40,410 nt of DNA from a virus. Positions 21,409 to 30,000 of this stretch are shown here, in pieces. Position 1 is the first letter of the stretch. Each line of letters opens with the position of its first letter. Position numbers and translations under genes: made by a program. The stretch spans positions 1 through 40,410 of the IMG/VR virus record IMGVR_UViG_3300024348_000104; one strand, given 5' to 3'. The notes below the pieces were generated by a model. That model did not search any database and had not been told where the DNA came from. It saw only the letters and a list, made by a program, of their open reading frames with translations.

Positions 21409-21998
21409 TAGCGATAATGTTCTCCCCCAAGCCACAACACAAATGATCTACGAGTTCCCACAGTTACTGGTGAAACACGATGCATCATGTATGAAGGGAA
21501 TATAACTACTGTACCTTTGCCGCGTGGTGCCGTGATAGGTTCTTTACCTCCTTGCCAAATATCCAAATCACCACCTTCATATTCGCTAGGATCGGATAAT
21601 TGGACTGTAATAGACACTTTACGGAGCGATAACATCCCAGGTCCAATGTCTTGGTGCCAAATGTAGTGACCACCTTCTGAAGCGTAGTATTCAGTGTATT
21701 GTATTTGTTCTGGCGCTGAATATAGGTCAAATCCCCATAAAGCATCATTTGCTTCAACAGCCATGTCCATTAGTTTACTGTATAACCAATCCCATCTTAT
21801 ATTTTGTGGGACCCATTTAATAGAAGATGAACGTGCTTCTTTATTTTCACCACCAATAGTGGTGGCTTCTACAAAATCAATATCATTCACATCTCTATAA
21901 ATTTTATTTAATTCTTCTTCATTAAACCCATTATCAAAATAGTAATAGTTTTGAAGATCAACATGTTTCTTTGAAAATAAATAACCTGTTTGTACCAT
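21408..21998 (-). CDS. 2OG-Fe(II) dioxygenase (PKHD / prolyl hydroxylase type)
   Basis: The 196-aa protein has the double-stranded beta-helix motifs of 2-oxoglutarate and iron dependent hydroxylases. H115-x-D117 lies in GGHYIWHQDIGPG, a distal H173 in SYMMHRVSPVTVGTRRSF, and R183 (TRRSF) is the 2OG-binding residue. Between them is the strand GGDLDIWQGG. The H-x-D ... H ... R set is complete, so it should be active. The length suits PKHD-type enzymes, which are common in T4-like phages. It is the last gene of the enzyme cassette and lies beside collagen-like fibre genes, so hydroxylation of Pro or Lys in fibres is possible. Other targets (host protein, ribosomal protein) are also possible. Confidence 0.9.
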   Translation of the reverse strand: MVQTGYLFSKKHVDLQNYYYFDNGFNEEELNKIYRDVNDIDFVEATTIGGENKEARSSSIKWVPQNIRWDWLYSKLMDMAVEANDALWGFDLYSAPEQIQYTEYYASEGGHYIWHQDIGPGMLSLRKVSITVQLSDPSEYEGGDLDIWQGGKEPITAPRGKGTVVIFPSYMMHRVSPVTVGTRRSFVLWLGGEHYR

Positions 21999-22011
21999 TG
22001 TTTATATTTTA

Positions 22012-23049
22012 TTAGTAATTTGATTTTTTAAGTACAATATCGATATATTCATCAATATTCACCGGAGGTAATTCTTCGTTTGTTAAAATTCTTTCTTTAA
22101 TAGTTTCTTTTGGTTGCTTTGACCAAAACGCATGGTGAATTTCAGTTTCAAAGAATATGTTGTGTGATTCCAAGTCAGTAAATGCTTTTGATGCTCTACA
22201 TCCTAAACAAAATTCTTCACGAGGAAATAAAAATCCATATTTGCAATTTATAACTGAATTGGTTTTAAATCCACATCCTTTTATATCTTCAATTGCTTTT
22301 TCAAAATCAGTACCATATTGCCAATGGTCACAATGAACAAAGTTTCCAAATTTTAATGCAGCTGAGCCTAATTGTTTTCCTAAACCCGATGATTGTATTT
22401 CTGCTTGCCCCCAATATGGATTACCTTTTAATTCCATAGGTTCTCCAGCTTCATCGTAATATTCTTTTAATGGGAAAATTCCTACATCAAAATGTTTTTG
22501 ATTTCTACGGACAGTTGGGTTATTACCATATTCTCTTTCATTTAGAAAGAAAAATTTATCAGTTTCTTGTTTAATATTAGATTGCTTTATCCAATAACCA
22601 TATCCAAACTGTCTATCATCTACATCATGTAAGAATCTACGTAATTGTATTTGGTCTATTTCATTATTAGTTTCTAATAATTCTAAACAATCCATTAACC
22701 AAGTTTTATCAAATCCACTTATAGATTGTGGTAATGTAATCCAATCCCCTTCTAAAAAGAAAGAATATTCGTATAATTTTAAATGTTCGTTTAATTTGTT
22801 TATACCGGGACCTACACCTAAATTTTTGCCTTCACAAAATAAGTGAAAATTTACCTTATGACCCCATTTATCAATCATCTCATTAATTGAGCTTATAACA
22901 GGGCTATCATGACCACCATTAAAATATATAAACCAATTTACACCTTCTGGAACTATGGTGTTTTCTAAAAAACTATTAACTGTATCTATAAAATATTCAC
23001 CTCGCTTAGGTGCATCATGTGTTAAAGTTCCTATACAGAAATTTTCCAT
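22012..23049 (-). CDS. Glycosyltransferase-like (GT-A) protein, 345 aa
   Basis: The protein looks like a GT-A fold sugar transferase. It opens MENFCIGTLTHDAPKRGEYF, then WFIYFNGGHDSP (Rossmann-like strand), CEGKNLGVGPGINK (the N-L-G-x-(G/x)-x-(G/A)-x-N segment of family 2 enzymes) and YSFFLEGDWIT with an acidic E-x-D at 100-102 instead of DxD. Residues about 265-285 hold a Cys cluster (C-x-Y...PREEFCLGCRASK) of unknown role, perhaps zinc. It stands in tandem with a methyltransferase and two more glycosyltransferases. The family-level name is uncertain; the fold call is fair. Gap to the next gene 4 bases. Confidence 0.75.
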   Translation of the reverse strand: MENFCIGTLTHDAPKRGEYFIDTVNSFLENTIVPEGVNWFIYFNGGHDSPVISSINEMIDKWGHKVNFHLFCEGKNLGVGPGINKLNEHLKLYEYSFFLEGDWITLPQSISGFDKTWLMDCLELLETNNEIDQIQLRRFLHDVDDRQFGYGYWIKQSNIKQETDKFFFLNEREYGNNPTVRRNQKHFDVGIFPLKEYYDEAGEPMELKGNPYWGQAEIQSSGLGKQLGSAALKFGNFVHCDHWQYGTDFEKAIEDIKGCGFKTNSVINCKYGFLFPREEFCLGCRASKAFTDLESHNIFFETEIHHAFWSKQPKETIKERILTNEELPPVNIDEYIDIVLKKSNY

Positions 23050-23053
23050 AATC

Positions 23054-23608
23054 TTATTTTACTTGTTTAATCCAGCTTGTATCTTTAAATGTTTCATTTG
23101 GTATTCCAATAGTTTCTAATATACCATCTATAACTCCTTGCCAATTTTTATGAAAATCATGTCCACCAATAAATCCACCTTTATTGATTATTGGAAAATA
23201 ATTACGAATATCTTTTTTAATCTGATCATAAGTGTGTAATCCATCTATATAAATAAAATCAAACTTTTGTTCAATTAAATCATCAATAGCATCATCAGAT
23301 GTTTTGTGAATATGTTGTATATTATCAAAAGGAAGGATTGTATTATTAAATACTTTATGAACGTCAGTTAACTCCATATAGTTACAAGTGATATCATTTG
23401 GATCATAATCATTCATAAATGGATCAATAGCAATTACATTTTTAAAATGTTTTGCAAATATAATAGTAGACTCACCAGCATAAGAGCCAATTTCTACCAT
23501 TGTCATATTTTTAGTATCACTATGTTTTTGTATATGTGTAATTAAATCTTCTAATCCTTGTGAATAATACCCATCTCTCATTTCAAATAAATGTTCTTTA
23601 GTATTCAT
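23054..23608 (-). CDS. Class I SAM-dependent methyltransferase
   Basis: The 184-aa protein has the SAM-binding motif VEIGSYAGEST at 38-48, an acidic end of strand 2 (AIDPF at 60-64), and a middle FDFIYIDGLHTYDQIKKDI with GGFIGGHDF near 140. The Y-I-D-G-x-H-x-Y motif belongs to the Methyltransf_24 type, usually found in sugar and glycan gene clusters. It probably methylates a sugar or a sugar-linked group. It sits between two glycosyltransferase genes with short gaps (4 and 9 bases), so it works with them. Nothing missing in the core. Confidence 0.85.
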   Translation of the reverse strand: MNTKEHLFEMRDGYYSQGLEDLITHIQKHSDTKNMTMVEIGSYAGESTIIFAKHFKNVIAIDPFMNDYDPNDITCNYMELTDVHKVFNNTILPFDNIQHIHKTSDDAIDDLIEQKFDFIYIDGLHTYDQIKKDIRNYFPIINKGGFIGGHDFHKNWQGVIDGILETIGIPNETFKDTSWIKQVK

Positions 23609-23617
23609 GTATATTGT

Positions 23618-24265
23618 TTATAAATTAGTATATTTTTGTTGTAATTTTTGTATTACTGAATGGAAATAATGTACTTCTACCTGAAGTTGTGGTTCATATG
23701 GTCTGCTGGTTTTGCTTAATTCACCTGTTGCTTTTAAATTTTTAATATTATAAACTTTACGTTTAAAGAAATCTTTATTTAACCAATATAACATATCATC
23801 CCCAAAATATATTTTTAAATCTGATGGGATTATTTCGTAGTGTGATTTAGGCATTATCATCATACAACCAAATCCTAAACTGCGGCAAGTAGCATCTTCC
23901 AATTCCCAAATTTCATCATCAACATTCAGCGTTTGAGTGAGGTTTCTGTTGGCATCAAATCCTATCATTCCGTATTCGGGAAAACGGGAGATATTATTAA
24001 ATAACGTTTTTAAATTAATTGTTATGTCGTCGTTTAATAAACATATAGTATCATTTTTAGCTAAAGATACACCTAAATTCCAGGCGGGGTTTACAAATAT
24101 GTTTTCTGTTTGTCTAACAAATGTAACACCTTCTTCATTATAATCACTGTTAGCATTATCTATAATAATTAATTCAGCTCCTTCAACTTGACTATATTTG
24201 AAATCACGAATGGTTTCATAAATGCAATCTGATTGCCACAATGTTGGGATAATAATACTAATCAT
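23618..24265 (-). CDS. Family 2 glycosyltransferase, 215 aa
   Basis: The N-terminus MISIIIPTLW and ELIIIDNANSDYNE are the nucleotide-binding part of GT-A family 2. TENIFVNPAWNLGVSLAKND with CLLNDDIT (N78-D79-D80) is the classical N-x-G-x-x-x-A ... N-D-D pattern, and the acidic pair binds the metal and sugar nucleotide. The rest is a shorter C-terminal part than usual, including LGFGCMMIMPKSHYEIIP. The sugar donor cannot be told. It overlaps the 604-aa glycosyltransferase by 8 bases, so the two are co-translated. Confidence 0.88.
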   Translation of the reverse strand: MISIIIPTLWQSDCIYETIRDFKYSQVEGAELIIIDNANSDYNEEGVTFVRQTENIFVNPAWNLGVSLAKNDTICLLNDDITINLKTLFNNISRFPEYGMIGFDANRNLTQTLNVDDEIWELEDATCRSLGFGCMMIMPKSHYEIIPSDLKIYFGDDMLYWLNKDFFKRKVYNIKNLKATGELSKTSRPYEPQLQVEVHYFHSVIQKLQQKYTNL

Positions 24266-26072
24266 TATAAATGTAATTTACGTAGTTTTCACCATCACCA
24301 AACCTACTTTCAGCTGATAATGGATTGTTTGGATTGTGATTGTAAGCATAATCTTCAACTCCTAATTCTTCAAAGCGTTTTGCAATTCTATCATTATAAT
24401 GATACATAATCGATCTTACTCTACGTTGAATATCAGCACGAGATAAATCGTGTGTGTTTTGTCCTGTATGGTTATTATATATGAACTGAATGTAACCTAT
24501 TTTTGGTATTTTACATATTCTAGTGTGTAAGAATGTTCTTACTACTAATTCATAATCATCTGCAATAGCTAAATCTCTATTATGTCCGCCAATAGCGAAA
24601 TATGTATCTCTTCTCCAAGCACGAACGTGGTTTGGTACACCCACAATATGTCTTATTGTTTTTGGATTAATATTTTGAGTGATTGCTACATCCCATTCAC
24701 GACCTCTATATGTTTCTTTTCTATATTTACCATACCCAAAAGCAAATCCATCATCGTATGTTAATGATTCCCAATTTTCATTTAATTCAACACTATCATT
24801 AAAGAAGAAACCTGCGTCTGGATATGCTTTAGTAGCATTAATTAAATCCATTGTACAGTTATCAGTTAATAAGTCGTCATGATCTAATTCTGCTAATAAG
24901 AATCCTCTTGTTAAACAAGCGGCTCTGTATTTTGATTCACCAATAATTCCTCCTGTTTTTTCTCTAAAATCATATACTTTTACTCTTGAATCTCGTCTAG
25001 CTATTTCTTCAGCTATTTTAAGTGTTTTACCACCATCAGATGAATCATTTACTAATACCCATTCCCAATCCTCATACGTTTGTTCAAGTAATGAACGATA
25101 AGTACTCCATAATTTATCTCCAGTATTATATATTGGTGTAAAGTATGATACTAAATGCTCATTTGATGCAGTTAATATTTGGTTCATAGCTACGTTATAA
25201 GCTATGTCACCATTATCAGTAGTATCTTCTTCAACATTAAGCCATCTTTTTCTTACCTCTAATGGTTGGCAAGCTAAATTAGGAAACTCTCTAAAATGTT
25301 TACCAACAGTAATAATTGAATCCGGTTTAAATGATGTCAATGTACTTTCAATACTAATATCATTTGGTGTATATAATACATTTAAACTAGTATCCTCATA
25401 TCCTAAATGTTTAATACTTTCTAATTCTGATTGGCCATTAATATAAAGTACTTTAGGCACTTTTGCTTTTTTAACTGGTGTTAAACGATTATAATAACAC
25501 AGTTCAGAATGAATAAAATGAAATTTATCTGGGAATTGTTTATATAAATTTTCTATAAATACACCATCACCACAATATCCACCTTCATATTTTCCTTGTG
25601 TGTATAATGATTGTTTAATAACGTATTGAGCTGAGTCTATATGTCTTAATTTCATGTGTTCAGGACCTACTTTTCTAACATCCAGACCTGTAAAATCTCT
25701 TCCATCAATGCGCTGTTCATAAACGAAAGCCTCTTTATCAGAATTTGCTTCTATTTCCTTTTTGATTGTATCATAGAAAGAATGATGAACATAATTGTCA
25801 TCATCTAATATTACAATATAAGCATCTTGAAATAATCCGTCTATAATATCATTTAATTGAGGATATAGATAATCAGATCCATCTCCTTTTACAAAGTGAA
25901 ATTTAGTAGTAGGACCTTGCAATTTATTTAGTATTTCAGCATCAATATCTTTTAATGTTGTTGTATCAAAGATAATATGCCAATATACAACTACAGAGGT
26001 TTCAAATATTGTTTTTTGAATTGTTAATAAGTTCTGTGGGCGCGTACAACGCGTTAATATGTGTATTACCAT
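24258..26072 (-). CDS. Two-domain glycosyltransferase, 604 aa
   Basis: Two GT-A domains are visible. The first (1-200) starts MVIHILTRCTRPQNLLTIQK and has the acidic site VILDDDNYVHH (D90-D92), then GGYCGDGVFIENLYKQFPDK. The second (about 305-545) is a clear family 2 enzyme: VSYFTPIYNTGDKLWSTYRS, then LEQTYEDWEWVLVNDSSDGG and the metal site LLAELDHDDLLTDN (D397-D400). It ends with a GGHNRDLAIADDYELVVRTF region. A bridge at 205-300 may be a small domain. Two active sites suggest it adds two sugars in order, like bifunctional collagen hydroxylysine or polysaccharide enzymes. It overlaps the next gene by 8 bases and the upstream dioxygenase by 7. Confidence 0.88.
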   Translation of the reverse strand: MVIHILTRCTRPQNLLTIQKTIFETSVVVYWHIIFDTTTLKDIDAEILNKLQGPTTKFHFVKGDGSDYLYPQLNDIIDGLFQDAYIVILDDDNYVHHSFYDTIKKEIEANSDKEAFVYEQRIDGRDFTGLDVRKVGPEHMKLRHIDSAQYVIKQSLYTQGKYEGGYCGDGVFIENLYKQFPDKFHFIHSELCYYNRLTPVKKAKVPKVLYINGQSELESIKHLGYEDTSLNVLYTPNDISIESTLTSFKPDSIITVGKHFREFPNLACQPLEVRKRWLNVEEDTTDNGDIAYNVAMNQILTASNEHLVSYFTPIYNTGDKLWSTYRSLLEQTYEDWEWVLVNDSSDGGKTLKIAEEIARRDSRVKVYDFREKTGGIIGESKYRAACLTRGFLLAELDHDDLLTDNCTMDLINATKAYPDAGFFFNDSVELNENWESLTYDDGFAFGYGKYRKETYRGREWDVAITQNINPKTIRHIVGVPNHVRAWRRDTYFAIGGHNRDLAIADDYELVVRTFLHTRICKIPKIGYIQFIYNNHTGQNTHDLSRADIQRRVRSIMYHYNDRIAKRFEELGVEDYAYNHNPNNPLSAESRFGDGENYVNYIYND

Positions 26073-27001
26073 TCTACGTCAAAGAAAAATAGGTGAAAAA
26101 ATCTAGCATTTTCGATTGCATCTCCGAAATAGCCGGTTGCTGCGTGTATTGATTTTGAATCAAACATAACTAATCTATTATAAACATTTGCAACAGTATC
26201 TACTACTTCATATGTTGAGGAATCATAGAAGTTCATATTATTACTTAATCCTTTAAAAGTATTGTAATAATCGTCACCTTCAGTTTTATCAAATCTAGTA
26301 GCGCCTGTAATTTTGCTTTTATAGGTAGCAGTACCTGTTTGTAAAGGTGCATCTGGTGTTAAATATACCATGGCCGCGTACGTTTGAGAATCAACGTGAT
26401 ATACAATTGGATCCTGAGATGTGCAGTATTGGAATACTCCATTTGCATATGACTCATAATTCCAGTTTGTAATCTTCTTTCCTAAAATCTCTTCAAATTT
26501 TTCTTTAGTACCATCTAAAATAAATCTATCTGAACTGCGTTGTCCTTTATGATATCCTGATGGGTTAAAATCTAAATTATTTATTGCATATTCTCTTACC
26601 CATGATGGGTTTTTGTAGAAATTATCTACTACTATAATACCTTTTTTAGAAGTTTCATTGAATCCAGTATTAAATACTATCCATTTTTCAAATGTACCAA
26701 TAAAATTTACTACGGAATTATCTTGTAATACAAGCCCAACGGGCTTGTCTATGTCTTGTTTTCTGATAGTAAGTTTAAATCCAACTTCATCAGTTGGGAT
26801 TGTAGGATAAAATTCCTTTACATCCGGTCTTGATTTAAATACAGGATAGTGAGGTCTATTATCAATAAAAAATGAACCTACAGGTTGCATTATGTGTGAT
26901 ACCCATCCTGTAACTATGTAGTTGAATTCGTCAGATGTTACTGTATCAACACACCACAGCACGCCATCAACATTAGTTAAATGATTAATATGATCTGCCA
27001 T
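26066..27001 (-). CDS. 2OG-Fe(II) dioxygenase with N-terminal beta domain, 311 aa
   Basis: The C-terminal part (about 120-311) has iron-binding H202-x-D204 in IVYHVDSQTYAAMVYLTP, a distal H286 in FDSKSIHAATGYFGDAIENA and R300 in ARFFHLFFF. This is the set of a prolyl-hydroxylase-like enzyme. The N-terminal part (1-110) has VTGWVSH, SFFIDNRPHYPVFKSRPDVK and TDEVGFKLTI, similar to the beta-sandwich with an R-P-D-V ... F-P motif often placed before glycosyltransferases. It heads the six-gene enzyme cassette, is the first gene after a host-like promoter, and overlaps the two-domain glycosyltransferase. So hydroxylation and glycosylation are linked genetically. Collagen-like fibres are the likely target (inference). 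Confidence 0.82.
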   Translation of the reverse strand: MADHINHLTNVDGVLWCVDTVTSDEFNYIVTGWVSHIMQPVGSFFIDNRPHYPVFKSRPDVKEFYPTIPTDEVGFKLTIRKQDIDKPVGLVLQDNSVVNFIGTFEKWIVFNTGFNETSKKGIIVVDNFYKNPSWVREYAINNLDFNPSGYHKGQRSSDRFILDGTKEKFEEILGKKITNWNYESYANGVFQYCTSQDPIVYHVDSQTYAAMVYLTPDAPLQTGTATYKSKITGATRFDKTEGDDYYNTFKGLSNNMNFYDSSTYEVVDTVANVYNRLVMFDSKSIHAATGYFGDAIENARFFHLFFFDVEW

Positions 27002-27017
27002 AAACTAATTATTTAGT

Positions 27018-27049
27018 CAAATATACGACTAATAAATTAAATAACCAAA
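27018..27049 (-). promoter_or_regulatory. Host-like (Bacteroidota) promoter of the enzyme cassette
   Basis: On the coding strand TTTG (27049-27046), 20 bases, then TATATTTG (27025-27018), then 16 bases to the ATG at 27001. This is an exact match to the Bacteroidota consensus TTTG ... TAnnTTTG. It is not the late motif, so the cassette may be transcribed by unmodified host polymerase. Confidence 0.6.
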
Positions 27050-27050
27050 C

Positions 27051-30000
27051 TTATTTATTATCTACCAAATATGATATTTGTGATTTTAATTCTTCGATTT
27101 GTGTTTGTTGTTCTTTGATTGCTTCGATTAATAACGGAACAATTTTTTCATACTTAACTGTTAAGAAGTTTTCACCTGATTTAGAAACTCCTTTATCATT
27201 ATCAAATGGAGCTAGTCTTACAGCCTCAGGTAACACTACTTGAACGTCTTGAGCAAACACACCAGCCTCTCTTATTTCCATATCTGGTTCCCACCCATGT
27301 TGTCTACCTAATTCATTCCATTGGTAAGTCATACCATTTAATGAATTAACTTTTGCTAAAGCATTTTCAATTGGTTGAATGTTGTGTTTTAAACGTTTAT
27401 CAGAGGCATATGCTATAATGTCATAATAACCTCTCATATGATTGTCACCATCTCCTATAGAAGCTGTTATTGTAGCAAAATCTGAGTTGTTATAAAATCT
27501 TATACCATTATAACTGTAGTGTGCTCCTAATTTAATACCTGTATGGAAAGCTATATGTAAATCGGGATATGGATGAGACCATCCTCCTGTTTGACGAAAT
27601 ATAGCATAACTATAATCAACACTAGGGTTCCAAAATATTCCGTATGGGTGATCAACATCAACAGTATATCTATTTCTTAAATAATATGTATTAGCAGCAT
27701 AAAATGAAGGTGAATCTCCTGTACCAACACTTTGATTAATTGTATATGCTGTAATATTACCTGCTGTTGAAGCATATGAAACTGATTGTCCACCTATGTT
27801 ACCAGAATGTATCATTTCTACCCAACTTCTTGGAGTTGCCCATGAACTTCTCCAAAAGAACCTATTATCAGCTTCACCAGCACAAGCCATTTGATATCCA
27901 TATACATTAGTATTATTCTGATGATTATAATGAGCTACTTGGTGACCTACATAGTGGCTTGAACCACCCGGTGCGTTACCTGGTGAACTCCATGAATCAA
28001 TAAACCCAGAACCCCAGTTAGAAAACATTACATTAAAATCAGTTTGACCATAACCCATCGTACCATTACGATAATTTGCAGAACCACCATATCTACTAGC
28101 ATATGGGGAATTAGCAGACATTGGGTTCATATCATTGTAAGCCATAGTAAATGCACTTAACTTAAGTAAGTTAGATGTACCATTAGGATCTAAATAATAT
28201 CCTGTATCTTGTTGATCATAGAAGATATTAGCTCTCATAGAACCTATAACAAGTAGATCTCCACTAGGATTTATCCCACCAACTGTTTGACCTGCTTCTT
28301 CAGAATAAAAATGGAATGATTGTGTTCCTATTAATTGACCACTCGTTCTTTTACCTACATACCACCCACTACCAGTACCACCAATATAACGAACCATTGC
28401 TTCATATCCATTACCTGGATTTATTGTAAGATATTTATGACTCGCTCCTGTTATGTTTATAGGTGTAGTATTTGCACCAATCCAACCAATATAACTAGCA
28501 TCATTAACACTATTACCATTTAGATACATAGTACCATACAACCAGTTAGTACTTTGAGAATAAATACCTGCTGGGTGGTTTGATGCTTCTCCTGTTCCTC
28601 CTACGTTACCACTTCCTCTATATGATGTTGCAAAAATGGTTCCATCACTAGATCTTATTTGTACAGCATCACAAGAGTATACTGGAGAACTAGCTCCACT
28701 AAACCATCCAATATTGTAACGAGTTCCATCTACTCTTCCTGAATTATGGGTTACTGTAGCAGCATTCCCACTTATATTTGTTTGGTCTCCTGTATTTGTT
28801 CCTGATAAATTTGCTCCTGATATATTACCACCAGCTGAAATAGCTCCGTTAGCTCTAATTAGTCCATTTGTCCAAATACCTAGCCCAATAACAGTAGCAA
28901 CGACACCAGCATTTGAAACTGCCATACAATGCTGAAGTAGGTATCCTGTATTAAGTTGACGCCCTGAATAGTCGTATGACCAAGACACTCCATAAAAGTT
29001 AGCTAAAGTACCACCAGCTCCAAGTACGTAAGCCGGTCCCATTGCGAAAAAACCCTGATGTACATCTGGGTTATAAACACCTACTAATCCATATCCTGCG
29101 CCCCCCGTATTAAGTGTAAAGTTAGTAGCTGATTGCTGCCCTGTTGCTGTAGCAGCATTACCAGATATGCTAATTCCCCAAGTACCACTATTATATACTG
29201 CTGCATATCCATTTACATAAGTTGTAGCAGGTAATCTAACAGCAGCACCACTTGTTGTACCATCAACAGTATTTACATATAAATCAGCCCAAGCGTTTAA
29301 TGCATTATTATGAGCAAATACACCTGCTATTGAAGCATACGTTCCTAAAAAAGCTGCTTTGTCTGATGTGGAGTTTTTAGATAATATTCTACCTCGCCAT
29401 GCTGCACCTGTTCCATTTTCTTGGTTTACTACTCCATCTTGGAGTGCTGTAAAAAATCCACCTGTTGCAGTAACTGAACTTGCAAATGTAGCACTACCAT
29501 CACTGAATATAGTTAAATTATGTCTAGAAGCTGTGTTATCATAACACATGTAAAATCTATTATCACCAACACCCATGGAAAAAGTTCTAGCCGTTCCTCC
29601 ATTATCACCTCTAAGATTTATTACACTATATCCAGTTCCATACATTGATAGTTGAGTGGTAGTAGAAGCATTACCCCATGCTGTATTTATTGGAGATGTA
29701 TTATTAAGACCAACACTACCTCTGAAAATAGCAGAAGTCGTTGAGTTAAAATCTGCATAATATGTAGTATCGTTAGAGTCATAGAATATAGGAGCTCTAA
29801 AAGAAGTTGGAGCTAATACATATCCACTTTCTCCATAATAAATTTGTAAAGCTCCATAACCACCACTACCAGCATTAGTATGAGTAGTAAAGTTATAAGC
29901 TAGTCCATTTGCTCCTTGAACTGCAGACCAAGCACGAGACATAAAAGTCATCGTACTATAGTCCGTATTAGTTACACTGTTAAATCTAATTTGTGTAGCA

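Noticed and set aside
20915-21442. Longer version of the 154-aa protein starting at 21442
   Set aside because: It would overlap the dioxygenase gene and the late motif, and the extra 21 residues (MCCGLGENIIAN...) look unrelated to the rest.
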